A stretch of 31,875 bases of DNA from a virus, in IMG/VR virus record IMGVR_UViG_3300020202_000181, positions 1 through 31,875 of that record, one strand, 5' to 3'. The notes beneath the pieces are model-generated. The model was not told where the DNA came from. It did no database searches and was given only the letters and a program-made list of their open reading frames with translations. Both the position numbers and the translations under genes were made by a program. Numbering within the stretch: the stretch's first letter is position 1; each line of letters opens with the position of its first letter. Below are positions 20,040 to 28,364 of this stretch, in pieces.

Positions 20040-20185
20040 CGCCGGATCAATGGACTGAGGTAGAGAAGCAGATTTTACGTGCGCACCACCTGCTGAAAAT
20101 CGTGGGCAAGGAACGCATACGAGAAGTACAGCAGCTATTACAAGACGCACTAATGAAGTTGCAATTAGAGGAGAAAAGGAAATGA
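20036..20185 (+). CDS. 49-aa helical protein
   Basis: ATG 20036 overlaps the previous TGA (ATGA). MTPDQWTEVEKQILRAHHLL then KIVGKERIREVQQLLQDALM, fully helical. Ends in ATGA with the next gene, with AGAGGAGAAAAGGAA as ribosome binding site for it. Confidence 0.6.
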   Translation: MTPDQWTEVEKQILRAHHLLKIVGKERIREVQQLLQDALMKLQLEEKRK

Positions 20186-20568
20186 GCAAACGAGAAATTC
20201 GAACGGGGAATGCAGGAGCGTTGAAACCTACGCCCACCGCGTACCTCACGAGGAAAGAGGGCACGCGCTTGGTTGGTGTGCTGAACCGAAAGATCGCATC
20301 CAAAACCTATCCAGGGCAACGAAGTTATCTTATTGCTGTCGAAGATACGGATGCCGCCATTCGCTTGTGGGACAAGGAAACCAAAACTGACAACGACGTT
20401 GACATTCAGGTGGGGGACAAGGTGTTTGTGAAGGGCACCCGTCAGCTGAATGCGCTGATGGATCAGGTGAACGAAGGGGAAAAAGTAGAGATCATTTACG
20501 AGAAGAAAGGCGTTGCCAAACCAGGCCAGCGTGCTCCCTACCTCTTCAAGCTGTCGGTTATTGAATAA
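20182..20568 (+). CDS. OB-fold-like early replication protein
   Basis: 128 aa. RLVGVLNRKIASKTYPGQRS, SYLIAVEDTDAAIRLWDKET, DIQVGDKVFVKGTRQLNALM, KVEIIYEKKG and a final LFKLSVIE. The strand pattern, GDxVxV turn and position before the nuclease and primase fit an OB-fold single-strand binding or replication accessory protein that recurs at this place in phages. It lacks the acidic SSB tail. Function is by analogy. Confidence 0.65.
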   Translation: MSKREIRTGNAGALKPTPTAYLTRKEGTRLVGVLNRKIASKTYPGQRSYLIAVEDTDAAIRLWDKETKTDNDVDIQVGDKVFVKGTRQLNALMDQVNEGEKVEIIYEKKGVAKPGQRAPYLFKLSVIE

Positions 20569-20580
20569 GGGAGGCACACC

Positions 20581-20862
20581 ATGCCATTGGTTAAACAAAC
20601 GAATGTTGTTGTTCCTCAGTCGTCCGTGACCGATACCAAGGCCACTGAAGGGGTTTCACCTGTTCGTCCCGCTGGGGCCAAAGCAACCGCTCCGATCAGC
20701 ACCCGTGATCGAGACATCATCAAGCAGGCCATCATCAAAAGTGTATTGGAATCGCCGCTGTTTGCCATGCACGTCTCCGCGCTCACCACTGATGCAGAAA
20801 TTGACGGCTTCATAGCCAAGCGAGCGGAAGGTGCTCTCGCACTGTTCGATAGGTTGGTGTAG
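20581..20862 (+). CDS. 93-aa hypothetical protein
   Basis: ATG 20581, AAGGGAGGCACACC upstream. A Thr/Ser/Ala/Pro-rich first half (about 1-40) then a helical second half (IIKQAIIKSVLESPLFAMHV, later DAEIDGFIAKRAEGALALFD). Probably a small replication or recombination accessory protein; no family recognised. Confidence 0.65.
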   Translation: MPLVKQTNVVVPQSSVTDTKATEGVSPVRPAGAKATAPISTRDRDIIKQAIIKSVLESPLFAMHVSALTTDAEIDGFIAKRAEGALALFDRLV

Positions 20863-20864
20863 GT

Positions 20865-21059
20865 ATGTCCGTCAGTAACACCCGTCGCATTAAGAAGGCC
20901 ATCGCCTTAGCAGAAAAGCGTGTAGAAAAACTCAAGCGCCGTATCGAAACACTCAAGCGCATTGGTGTGAATGAGATGTTTCATTTGGAACAGTTGTACT
21001 CAATGTTAGATCAGGTGGAGAAACAGGATGCCCCGAAAGAAACAGCCAGCCAACAGTAA
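20865..21059 (+). CDS. 64-aa coiled-coil protein
   Basis: ATG 20865 two bases after the previous stop. MSVSNTRRIKKAIALAEKRV then EKLKRRIETLKRIGVNEMFH, a basic heptad coil, and a QQ-rich tail. It overlaps the nuclease gene by 32 bases. No function recognised. Confidence 0.6.
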   Translation: MSVSNTRRIKKAIALAEKRVEKLKRRIETLKRIGVNEMFHLEQLYSMLDQVEKQDAPKETASQQ

Positions 21060-21660
21060 AGCCAGGGTTACGTCCATCCTCAGTTGCGTGGGGTTTAGGG
21101 ATGGGTTGATGTACTGGTATGGCAAGCACGGCACCGAAGAGTGTAACCGAGTGAAACGAGAATCGGCTGCTTTCGGCACTGCTGTACATAGCAAGGTGGA
21201 GGAGTACTTTCGTACCGGACAGCATCCTGAAGGGGAGGATAGAGCAGCGAGCTGTGCTCGTCTCATTGTGCGCTGGATACAAGATACCAGGTTTGTGCCG
21301 TTGCAGGATGAGGACGGGTTCTTCGTTGAGCGTGAAGTAGAGTCGGAGGAGGATGGGTTTGTGGGGCACCCTGACGCCATTGGTTATTTCATGGACAACC
21401 CCGACAAGCTGGGAGTGGTGGACTGGAAAACGTCCGGTCACATCGACGACAACTATCCTCTCCAGCTGGCTGCGTATGCCAAGGCCATTAAGGAGCAGTA
21501 CGGACATGACATCAGCTTTGGCGTCATTGTTCGGGTTGAGAAAGACCCCACCAAAACTCCGCAGTTTGAGATTGAAGAGTACGTCCCATTGGAACCGTAC
21601 TATCCGTTGTTCAAGTGTGCTAAGACACTGTACGACTTCTATAAGCGAAAGGCGGCATAG
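21028..21660 (+). CDS. PD-(D/E)XK nuclease (RecB/Cas4-like)
   Basis: 210 aa. The catalytic frame is visible: FGTAVHSKVEEYF (His54), GHPDAIGYF (Asp116), GVVDWKTSG (Asp132, Lys134) and LQLAAYAKAI (Gln146/Tyr150, the RecB QxxxY motif). It is a single-domain exonuclease or endonuclease of the RecB/Cas4/PDDEXK_1 type, without a C-terminal Fe-S cysteine cluster, so it is not a true Cas4. It lies between the OB-fold-like gene and the primase, suiting DNA end-processing or recombination in phage replication. Confidence 0.85.
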   Translation: MPRKKQPANSKARVTSILSCVGFRDGLMYWYGKHGTEECNRVKRESAAFGTAVHSKVEEYFRTGQHPEGEDRAASCARLIVRWIQDTRFVPLQDEDGFFVEREVESEEDGFVGHPDAIGYFMDNPDKLGVVDWKTSGHIDDNYPLQLAAYAKAIKEQYGHDISFGVIVRVEKDPTKTPQFEIEEYVPLEPYYPLFKCAKTLYDFYKRKAA

Positions 21661-23168
21661 TGTTGAAACAGCATGGCTTAGCCTACCTACGACGTGGCCT
21701 CCACGCTCTACCCGTTAAGAACAAGATTCCTTTGGTGGATGGATGGGCAGATAAACCTGTGACATCAGAAGAAGTACAGGCGTGGCCTAGTAACTGTGAA
21801 GTGGGGTTGCTTACTGGTCCAGTGAACAAACTGCTGGTGCTGGATGTGGACAAGGAAGGGCTGGAACAAATTGATTTGAAAGCTCTGCCCCTTACTCCAA
21901 CGGCACGCACGAAGAATGGCGGTTATCACTATTACCTACGGTTGGAAGGGGAGTGGCCGAGTGCCACCACCATCCGTGGGTTGTTTGGGAAGAAGGGTGT
22001 GGATGTGAGGGGCAAGGGTGGGTATGTGGTAGCTCCTCCTTCGGCTGGTTATCAGTGGTTGCCAGGGCGCTCCCTTGACAGCATCCCGTTAGCCCCTCCT
22101 CCGCAATGGCTGAAGGATAAGCTGGTTAATCGTCCTTCCGCTGGTCCTCGTTATGACGGTCCCCGCCATCCAGAGTTTGTGCGCTTAGCTTCTCGTTACT
22201 TTAACGACGGCCTTACTGAGGCGGAAGTGGAACAGAAAATGCGGGAGTGGAACGAGCAGGTGAACAGCAACCCATTCCCTGAAGATCGGTTCAAGAAAGA
22301 GATGGAAGATATAGCAAGGCCGTGGAGGGAAGGAAGGTATGTTTCGTATCGAACGAAAGAGGTACTGGGTGGCATTAACAATAGCAATGCTGGCATGGTT
22401 GGTATTAAGCCTGTTCCTGTGGGCGATTTTCTCCAAGGCACTAAACATATTGACTGGTTGGTTGATAGGTTAATTCCTCGCAACGGCTGCTCGTTGATGG
22501 CCGGGGAGATGAAGCTGGGGAAAAGTTGGGTGATGCTAGACCTCGCCATCGAAATAGCCAGAGGCGGTGGGAAGTGGCTGGGACAGTTTCCAGTAACTGG
22601 TGGCAAGGTGCTGTACATCGACGAAGAGAATGCGGAACAACTGCTGCGCTATCGGTTGGACAAGTTACTGAAAGGGAAGCAGGGTATTGAGAAGTTGGAC
22701 TTATCGCTATTAGTGGGCAAACGCTTTCGCTTCGACAATCCACAATCCTACGAAGAGCTACGACGCATCATTGCTGAATATAGACCAACCCTTGTGTGCT
22801 GTGATGCCTTCGTACGTTTCCACAACAAAGACGAGAACAGTGCTACGGCCATGGCGATGGTGAACAGCTTGGTGAAGGGGCTAGTTACCGAATACAGCAC
22901 CACCTTCATCTTCACGGATCACGAGCCAAAGGTTCAGCTGGACGAACGCGGCAAACCCGTCAATGGACCAGGCAAACCACGCGGTAGCGGAGAAAAGATT
23001 GCCTTTGCTGATACGGTGCTGAGCCTTAGGCCAACAGGCGAGCAAGGGTTGATGAAGGTGTACCACACATACAGCAGGTGGGGAGTACCGTTGCACTCTT
23101 TTCAGTTGGAACTGGCGGATGTGGGGGCGGAAGCCACAAAGGTTCAGTACAGGGCTGGTGAGCTATGA
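21660..23168 (+). CDS. Primase-polymerase/helicase (prim-pol with AAA ATPase)
   Basis: 502 aa. N-terminal prim-pol domain: VGLLTGPVNKLLVLDVDKEG (Asp62, Asp64), GGYHYYLR (His90), VDVRGKGGYVVAPPS (Asp115). A PriCT-like helical linker follows (about 170-225). The C-terminal RepA/AAA_25-like ATPase has Walker A GEMKLGKSW (282-290) and VLYIDEEN (317-324), then a Walker B-like TLVCCDAF. Primer synthesis and helicase in one chain are typical of phage replisomes. The start is GTG 21660, sharing its G with the previous TAG. Confidence 0.9.
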   Translation: MLKQHGLAYLRRGLHALPVKNKIPLVDGWADKPVTSEEVQAWPSNCEVGLLTGPVNKLLVLDVDKEGLEQIDLKALPLTPTARTKNGGYHYYLRLEGEWPSATTIRGLFGKKGVDVRGKGGYVVAPPSAGYQWLPGRSLDSIPLAPPPQWLKDKLVNRPSAGPRYDGPRHPEFVRLASRYFNDGLTEAEVEQKMREWNEQVNSNPFPEDRFKKEMEDIARPWREGRYVSYRTKEVLGGINNSNAGMVGIKPVPVGDFLQGTKHIDWLVDRLIPRNGCSLMAGEMKLGKSWVMLDLAIEIARGGGKWLGQFPVTGGKVLYIDEENAEQLLRYRLDKLLKGKQGIEKLDLSLLVGKRFRFDNPQSYEELRRIIAEYRPTLVCCDAFVRFHNKDENSATAMAMVNSLVKGLVTEYSTTFIFTDHEPKVQLDERGKPVNGPGKPRGSGEKIAFADTVLSLRPTGEQGLMKVYHTYSRWGVPLHSFQLELADVGAEATKVQYRAGEL

Positions 23169-23473
23169 AGCTTAGTAGGACGAAGCTTCGAACTCTTCGT
23201 GAGGTAGGAGGAGCAGACCCATTATGGACTTGGCAAGAGCCTACTAAAGCAAGGGTTGCATGGATTAGGGGTGCAGTGCGTAGGCAAATGCCTCGTGGCG
23301 TATGGGTTGAGATTAGGACGATGCGTTCATCGAATCCGTGGCTGCCGCACGCGATTGGATGGTATTGGCACGACACAATTAGACAAAGACGCCTTAAGCC
23401 AAAGTGGGACAGAAAACCAATCAAGGCTGACATCGAACGAGAGTGGCGAATTTATCAAAGGTTCAAGGTATGA
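23165..23473 (+). CDS. 102-aa basic hypothetical protein
   Basis: ATG 23165 overlaps the primase TGA (ATGA). MKLSRTKLRTLREVGGADPL, WTWQEPTKARVAWIRG and QMPRGVWVEIRTMRSSNPWL: basic, Trp-rich, alpha/beta. It ends in ATGA with DNA polymerase. Possibly a replisome accessory; no family recognised. Confidence 0.65.
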   Translation: MKLSRTKLRTLREVGGADPLWTWQEPTKARVAWIRGAVRRQMPRGVWVEIRTMRSSNPWLPHAIGWYWHDTIRQRRLKPKWDRKPIKADIEREWRIYQRFKV

Positions 23474-25206
23474 GTTACGAGTGGGGGCCAAGCAAGTACG
23501 GTATTACGCTGCGCGTCATAGGAGAATCGGATGTTTTATCTGAAGAAGAAACGAGAAGCTTACGAACGTCCATCTGCACCGTCGATGTGGAAGACGACGA
23601 GCGTGGGAATTTTGTCGGTGTTGGGCTTTATGGCGGTGGTGGGGTTGTATATTACTTTCGGCATTTGGGTAGTGAATTACGCAGCCTCCTTACTTCTGTA
23701 CGGCTCGTGGGCCATAACGTCAAGTATGACCTTCATCAGCTGAGGAAGTGGGGGATAAATGTATCTGTCCGCAATATTGTTTACGACACTCGCCTCGCCT
23801 TTTACGTTACCGATAGCTCTCAACCTAGTGTTGGTCTTAAGGATTTGGCTGAGAAGTATCTTGGCATAACCTACCCACACTACAGCGACATCGTTACCGG
23901 CAAAGGGAAGAAGAAGCTCACCTTAGACAAGCAGCCGGTGGAGCTGGTGGCAAATTATAACGCCATGGATTGTATTGCCACCTATCGCTTATGGCGTTTC
24001 TTTGAACGGAAGTTAAGTGCTCATCAGCGTCTGTATCTTGAAACTCTTGAGATGCCCACCATGCGCATCCTGTACGAGATGGAATGTAGGGGCATTAAGG
24101 TGGATGTGGCGTACCTTGGCGAATTAAATGAACGCTGGTTGGCAGAAGTAGACGCCATTAAGAAGAAGCTGATTGGAATGGCTGGCAAAGAATTCAATCC
24201 CAATTCACCGCAGCAGGTGAAAGAGGTGTTGCTGGCGCTAGGGCTGAAGGTGAAGGGGACGGACAAAAAGCACGACCTCTTCCCGTATCGCAGTCACAAG
24301 TTTGTGAAGACGTTACTGGAATACAAAGAGCTGGCGAAGCTTATTGGTACCTATACCAAACCGTTGATTGAACGGGCAATGCAGGATGAAGGCCACCGCA
24401 TCTATACCACGTTTAAACAAAACACCATTACCGGAAGGCTGTCATCCAGTGACCCCAACCTCCAGAACATCCCTGCTAAGACGGAGAAGGGAAGGCAGCT
24501 ACGCAGAGCTTTTGTAGCCAAGCCTGGGCATGTGTTTGTCATTGCTGACTATAGCCAAATTGATCTACGCGCCTTGGCTCACTTCTCACAAGAGCCTGCC
24601 TGGATGAACGCGTTCAATAGCGATGGTGATCCACACAAATTAACAGCAGCGGCGGTGTTTAAGGTGCCGTTGGAAGAGGTGACAAGTGAACAAAGACGAA
24701 CGGCGAAGACTCTTAACTTCACAATGGCGTACGGTAGCGGACCTGACAATGTTGCTTATGAAGTTGGATGTTCAGTTAAAGACGCCGAGGCGTACATTCA
24801 CTCGTTTTGGAAAGGTCTCGCCTCATTCTCTTCATGGCGTGCTGGTATACGAGAAGCTTGCTACCGGGGGAGAGGTATCGACACGCTTCTTCGCCGATTC
24901 ATCCCAATTCCGCATATCCGGGCCAGGGATGAGTTCGCCTCAGCTAGAGCTTTGCGTGAGGCTGTATCGTACATAGGCCAAGGTAGTCCGGCTGAAATAA
25001 TGAAACGCGCCATGATACGCCTTCGTATGGCGGGATACGTGCCGGTGTTGCAGGTGCACGACGAGTTGATTTACGAGGTGTCAGAAGACAAAGCTGAAGT
25101 TAGCACTAAGGTTATACAAGAAGCAATGGTGAATGCTGTTAAATTGCGTGTACCACTGGCAGTATCTTGTGGTACAGGTTATACTTGGGCTGAGAAGAAA
25201 GGTTAA
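23470..25206 (+). CDS. DNA polymerase I (family A) with 3'-5' exonuclease
   Basis: 578 aa from ATG 23470, which overlaps the previous stop (ATGA) and has AAAGG eight bases upstream; a GTG at 23443 would add nine residues. Exonuclease DEDY residues: VDVED (Asp39, Glu41), HNVKYD (Asp87), YNAMD (Asp167). Polymerase motifs: A DYSQIDLRALAH (360-371), B RRTAKTLNFTMAYG (409-422), C QVHDEL (528-533). Two unusual points: Asp365 where most family A enzymes have Glu, and Thr instead of Gly after the motif B Phe. It lacks a 5'-nuclease domain. It replicates the phage genome. Confidence 0.92.
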   Translation: MSYEWGPSKYGITLRVIGESDVLSEEETRSLRTSICTVDVEDDERGNFVGVGLYGGGGVVYYFRHLGSELRSLLTSVRLVGHNVKYDLHQLRKWGINVSVRNIVYDTRLAFYVTDSSQPSVGLKDLAEKYLGITYPHYSDIVTGKGKKKLTLDKQPVELVANYNAMDCIATYRLWRFFERKLSAHQRLYLETLEMPTMRILYEMECRGIKVDVAYLGELNERWLAEVDAIKKKLIGMAGKEFNPNSPQQVKEVLLALGLKVKGTDKKHDLFPYRSHKFVKTLLEYKELAKLIGTYTKPLIERAMQDEGHRIYTTFKQNTITGRLSSSDPNLQNIPAKTEKGRQLRRAFVAKPGHVFVIADYSQIDLRALAHFSQEPAWMNAFNSDGDPHKLTAAAVFKVPLEEVTSEQRRTAKTLNFTMAYGSGPDNVAYEVGCSVKDAEAYIHSFWKGLASFSSWRAGIREACYRGRGIDTLLRRFIPIPHIRARDEFASARALREAVSYIGQGSPAEIMKRAMIRLRMAGYVPVLQVHDELIYEVSEDKAEVSTKVIQEAMVNAVKLRVPLAVSCGTGYTWAEKKG

Positions 25207-25211
25207 GCATA

Positions 25212-25547
25212 ATGATAGTTAAAAGAACAAAAGAAGAACTGACCTTATGCCGTCTGTTACGAGAAGCGTGGAACAAGAGTTACTTGAAGTGGGATGCCTT
25301 GCGACGGGTGAAGATTGATGCGAACCAGTACCGCTGTGAACAGTGTAACAAGGTTTTTAAATTACGTGAAGTTCAGGTGGATCACAAGCTGCCTGTCATT
25401 GATCCTGAGAAGGGTTGGCAGGGCATCCAAATCTTCGCTGTGCGTTTATTCTGTCCTACTAAAAGTCTGCAGGTGCTTTGTATCGACACCTGCCACCAGC
25501 GAAAGACCAATAACGAGAACCGAACGCGGAGGAAAGATGCCGCTTGA
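25212..25547 (+). CDS. HNH endonuclease
   Basis: 111 aa, ATG 25212, AAAGG nine bases upstream. YRCEQCNKVFKLREVQVDHK gives the first Cys pair and catalytic Asp-His, then PVIDPEKGW and LQVLCIDTCHQRKTNNENRT with the second pair and terminal His/Asn. This is the compact HNH_5-like plan. It sits directly behind the DNA polymerase gene, a common insertion place for homing nucleases, or acts in packaging or repair. Confidence 0.85.
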   Translation: MIVKRTKEELTLCRLLREAWNKSYLKWDALRRVKIDANQYRCEQCNKVFKLREVQVDHKLPVIDPEKGWQGIQIFAVRLFCPTKSLQVLCIDTCHQRKTNNENRTRRKDAA

Positions 25548-25668
25548 AATACTGTGCCTATGTCGGACGTGCGGAAACTACATGCCGGTGGACGTGACGA
25601 ACATCAGGCTTATGTGCCGCGCCTGTTTAGAGAAGCTTATTTTTAATCAGCAAAGTAAAGCGGTTTAA
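25537..25668 (+). CDS. 43-aa zinc-ribbon protein
   Basis: ATG 25537 with GGAGGAAAG upstream, overlapping the HNH end by 11 bases. CLCRTCGNYMPVDVTN and RLMCRACLEKLIFNQQSKAV: two CxxC pairs of classic ribbon spacing. The frame extends far upstream without good starts; ATG 25537 is supported by its ribosome binding site. Confidence 0.65.
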   Translation: MPLEILCLCRTCGNYMPVDVTNIRLMCRACLEKLIFNQQSKAV

Positions 25669-25678
25669 CGAGGGAGAA

Positions 25679-26401
25679 ATGAAGCCAAAGGTTTTAGTTT
25701 TTGACATCGAGACGTACGGCGGACTGAAGGCCCACATGTCGGAAGTGGAGGCGTTTGGGTACAAGTGGTTGGGTGAAGGGAAGAAGGCTACGGTGTTGTC
25801 AGGTTTGGACTTTCCGAAAGAGTTTGAACGCGACTTTACCGACGATACGCCGCTGCTTAAAGCTCTGTCAGCAGTGTGGAACCAGGCGGACGCAGTGATA
25901 GCCCACTACGGCGAGCGGTTTGACCGACGCTTCCTCAACTCACGCATTGAGAAGAAGGGCTTGCCGCCATTGAAGCCTATGGTGCTGATAGATACATGGC
26001 GCATTTCCAAAGACAACTTTGCTCTGCCCGGCAACTCGCTGAACACGCTCCTTAAGTTCTTCAACTCGCCATACCAGAAGTTGGACCTTACTTACGAAGA
26101 ATGGCGTCGTGTGATGTTGGGCGATAAGAAGGCTCTGAAGAAGCTGAACGAGCACTGCTACTACGACGTGCTGGGTCTGGAGTGGGTGTTTCTTAACCAC
26201 CTCGCTCATTACACGAACAAGCTTCCCAACTTCAATTTGTTCGTGGACGTTAAGCACCCCGTCTGTCCTACCTGCGGATCTAAAGAGTTGAACAAAGAGG
26301 GGCGTAGCTACACACAAACCTCCGTTTGGCAGCAGTACAGCTGTAAGAATTGTCGCAAATGGTCGCGTGGCCCAGTGGAAGGAAAGGGGAGGGTGCGCTA
26401 A
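25679..26401 (+). CDS. RNase H-like 3'-5' exonuclease (YprB type) with zinc ribbon
   Basis: 240 aa, ATG 25679, GAGGGAGAA upstream. VLVFDIETYGG (Asp9, Glu11), AVIAHYGERFDRRFLNSR (Asp82) and HCYYDVLGLEWV (Asp163) form a DEDD site; a C-terminal ribbon VCPTCG with YSCKNCRKWSRG follows. YprB-like proteins act on nucleic acid ends; in phage this may proofread or process recombination intermediates. Its end overlaps the protease gene (TAATG). Confidence 0.85.
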   Translation: MKPKVLVFDIETYGGLKAHMSEVEAFGYKWLGEGKKATVLSGLDFPKEFERDFTDDTPLLKALSAVWNQADAVIAHYGERFDRRFLNSRIEKKGLPPLKPMVLIDTWRISKDNFALPGNSLNTLLKFFNSPYQKLDLTYEEWRRVMLGDKKALKKLNEHCYYDVLGLEWVFLNHLAHYTNKLPNFNLFVDVKHPVCPTCGSKELNKEGRSYTQTSVWQQYSCKNCRKWSRGPVEGKGRVR

Positions 26402-27021
26402 TGAAAACTGCTGCGTTGTTCTTTGCCAGTTTGCTGCTTACGGGTTGCATGGCGGATAGGTACATCACACCGATAGGTAATACCATAGATGCTGTTGTGG
26501 TGCTGCCTGGCGGTACAGGTACTTTCATCAGTGACAAAGGCCACATCCTCACCGCCGCTCATTTGTTCCCACCGAAGTATGACCGCCTTGTGAATGTGAA
26601 GGTGCGCTATAGCGACATTACCTACAAAGCCACCGTTCTGCACATTGATCGTAACGTGGACCTGGCGCTGTTGAAAATCAACGCTGACATCATCACCCCG
26701 CATGTGGCTGTGGCACCCATATACAGCACGAAGGTGGGGCAGGAAGTGTACGTCATCGGCCACCCCTTCAACCTCTTCTGGACCGTCACCACAGGCACCA
26801 TTAGTGCCACGGATCGCATTGGTATGGCGAGAGGTTTGCATCTTCAGACGAATGCTGCGATTAATAGCGGCAATAGCGGTGGTCCGGTGTTGAATTTAAA
26901 TGGCGAGCTGCTTGGTGTCGCGTCCTTTATCACCTCACCTGATTACGGCAACGTCGGCTTAGGGTTTGCTGTATCGCTCGAAGAAGTGCACACGTTTCTG
27001 GAGCAGTTTAGAGGGTTCTAA
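26401..27021 (+). CDS. Exported trypsin-like serine protease lipoprotein
   Basis: 206 aa from ATG 26401. A lipoprotein signal peptide MKTAALFFASLLLTGC ends in a lipobox with Cys16. The mature protein is a short DegP/S1C-type protease without PDZ: ILTAAHLF (His54), DRNVDLALLKI (Asp87), SGNSGGPVL (Ser159), plus VGLGFAVSLEEVHTFL at the end. Residue +2 after Cys is Met, so in a Gram-negative host it would tend to reach the outer membrane. A phage-made secreted protease is rare. Roles might be superinfection exclusion, envelope remodelling or cleaving host envelope proteins. Signal and triad are plain; role is unknown. Confidence 0.85.
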   Translation: MKTAALFFASLLLTGCMADRYITPIGNTIDAVVVLPGGTGTFISDKGHILTAAHLFPPKYDRLVNVKVRYSDITYKATVLHIDRNVDLALLKINADIITPHVAVAPIYSTKVGQEVYVIGHPFNLFWTVTTGTISATDRIGMARGLHLQTNAAINSGNSGGPVLNLNGELLGVASFITSPDYGNVGLGFAVSLEEVHTFLEQFRGF

Positions 27022-27512
27022 TGCGCTTCGCTTATGCTGATCCTCCCTACCTCGGTTGTGCGAAACGCTACGACCATCCAGAGGCAGGGATATGGGATAC
27101 CGTGCAAGCTCATCAAGATTTGATTGAGAAGCTTGTAAGCGAATATCCGGATGGGTGGGCATTGTCAGCGAGCTCGCCAAGTCTTCGCACTTTACTTTCT
27201 TTGTGTCCTGAGTCCGTGCGTGTGCTTGCTTGGGTAAAGCCGTTCTCTATTTTCAAGCCTGGAGTTGGCTTGGCTTATACATGGGAACCAGTAATTTTTT
27301 ACGGCGGCAGAAAAATTTCCAGAAAGCAGCCCACTGTGAAAGATCATTTAGTGTGCAATATCACCCTGAAGAAAGGTTTGTGTGGAGCAAAGCCATCAGC
27401 GTTTTGCGAATGGGTACTGCGCTGCCTTAATTACCAACCAGGAGATACCGTCGATGACTTGTTCCCAGGTACCGGCATCTTTGGGAAGGTGCTTAATGAG
27501 TTCGCGGCGTAA
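27021..27512 (+). CDS. Small DNA amino-methyltransferase (beta-type order)
   Basis: 163 aa, ATG 27021 overlapping the previous TAA (TAATG). Catalytic motif IV YADPPYLG lies at the start and the SAM-binding FPGTGIFGKVL at the end, the order of beta-class N6-adenine/N4-cytosine methyltransferases (motif IV before motif I). The middle (YTWEPVIFYGG) matches this fold. It has little room for a target domain. No cognate restriction enzyme is in the window, so it may protect phage DNA or mark it. Confidence 0.8.
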   Translation: MRFAYADPPYLGCAKRYDHPEAGIWDTVQAHQDLIEKLVSEYPDGWALSASSPSLRTLLSLCPESVRVLAWVKPFSIFKPGVGLAYTWEPVIFYGGRKISRKQPTVKDHLVCNITLKKGLCGAKPSAFCEWVLRCLNYQPGDTVDDLFPGTGIFGKVLNEFAA

Positions 27513-28041
27513 GAAGCCGTTCACCGTCTCCATCTACCTTGCCTGCGCCATGACAGGACGTACCGGCAAAGAGCTTTGGGATGAGCTGAGGATGCTACGC
27601 CCCATCTACGAGCAGCACGGCATTAAGGTGATTAGCCCCATTGAAGGTGAAGGCATTCCGTACAGCGATGCGCCGTTGCCAGATAGAACGGACAAGGACG
27701 GCACCCACATCTGGAAGGATAAGGACAAATTCAAAATACGAGAGGCTAATGTGTTCGTGTATCCGGGTTTAAGGCGTACCAGCCAAGGCGTGATGAAAGA
27801 GTACATGTACGCCCGTGGCGTGCTGTGGAGGCCGTCAGTAGGGGTGTACAAACCACCGCTTAAGGCTGGCTTTATTACCCGAGCGGAGGATGATGTTGTT
27901 TGCGCTTCCCACCAGGAAGCAGCCCTTACCATAGCTACGCGGTGGGGGAGTAAACGCAAGCGTTTGAAATGGCGGTTGGCGATGTTGAACAGGTCAATAC
28001 TGAAGTGGTTGGGATATCAGTTAAAGGAGTTGTGGCGATGA
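27496..28041 (+). CDS. Nucleoside deoxyribosyltransferase-like (DUF4406-like) protein
   Basis: 181 aa from ATG 27496, overlapping the methyltransferase end by 17 bases. TVSIYLACAMTGRTGKELWD, GIKVISPIEGEGIPYSD and FKIREANVFVYPGLRRTSQG followed by VMKEYMYARG: a Rossmann-like fold with the late Glu of the family. Such proteins handle nucleosides or nucleotides (2-deoxyribosyltransferase relatives). The C-terminal 40 residues are basic and extended. Could be involved in base salvage or modification; substrate unknown. Confidence 0.7.
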   Translation: MSSRRKKPFTVSIYLACAMTGRTGKELWDELRMLRPIYEQHGIKVISPIEGEGIPYSDAPLPDRTDKDGTHIWKDKDKFKIREANVFVYPGLRRTSQGVMKEYMYARGVLWRPSVGVYKPPLKAGFITRAEDDVVCASHQEAALTIATRWGSKRKRLKWRLAMLNRSILKWLGYQLKELWR

Positions 28042-28364
28042 CGGTTTGTAATACAACGGTTGATGTGAAGCGTGAGCACTTCCAAAAGTTCGCTGACCTG
28101 ATTAGCAATCAATTCTCCCATGGCGGCGACAAGTACGCCTTGCCTGGCTTCACCGATAGAGAAGCCACAGACATTATTTCTTCTGTGTTTGGTGGACCAA
28201 GCGAATTTGACTGGGTGCTAGGTACTATGACCAAGTACATTTTCCGCTTCAAGAATTTTCAGCGTGAGAAAGATTTACTGAAGATTGCCACCTACTGCTA
28301 CATCCTGTGGCTGAAGCAAGGGAACCATTTGAAAAACTCCCATGATGAGGATGTGGCGAAATGA
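28038..28364 (+). CDS. DUF3310-like phage protein
   Basis: 108 aa from ATG 28038 (ATGA with previous stop), AAAGGAGT seven bases upstream; an in-frame ATG at 27969 lacks one. GGDKYALPGF, then TMTKYIFRFKNFQREKDLLK and IATYCYILWLKQG are the conserved helix pair of DUF3310-type proteins, often near nucleotide metabolism genes. Ends in ATGA with the next gene. Confidence 0.65.
   Translation: MTVCNTTVDVKREHFQKFADLISNQFSHGGDKYALPGFTDREATDIISSVFGGPSEFDWVLGTMTKYIFRFKNFQREKDLLKIATYCYILWLKQGNHLKNSHDEDVAK

Noticed and set aside
21028-21660. Cas4 and a CRISPR system
   Set aside because: The nuclease lacks the Fe-S cysteines of Cas4 and no direct-repeat/spacer array or other cas gene is visible.
27021-27512. 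Restriction-modification system
   Set aside because: Only a small methyltransferase is present; no restriction endonuclease gene is next to it.
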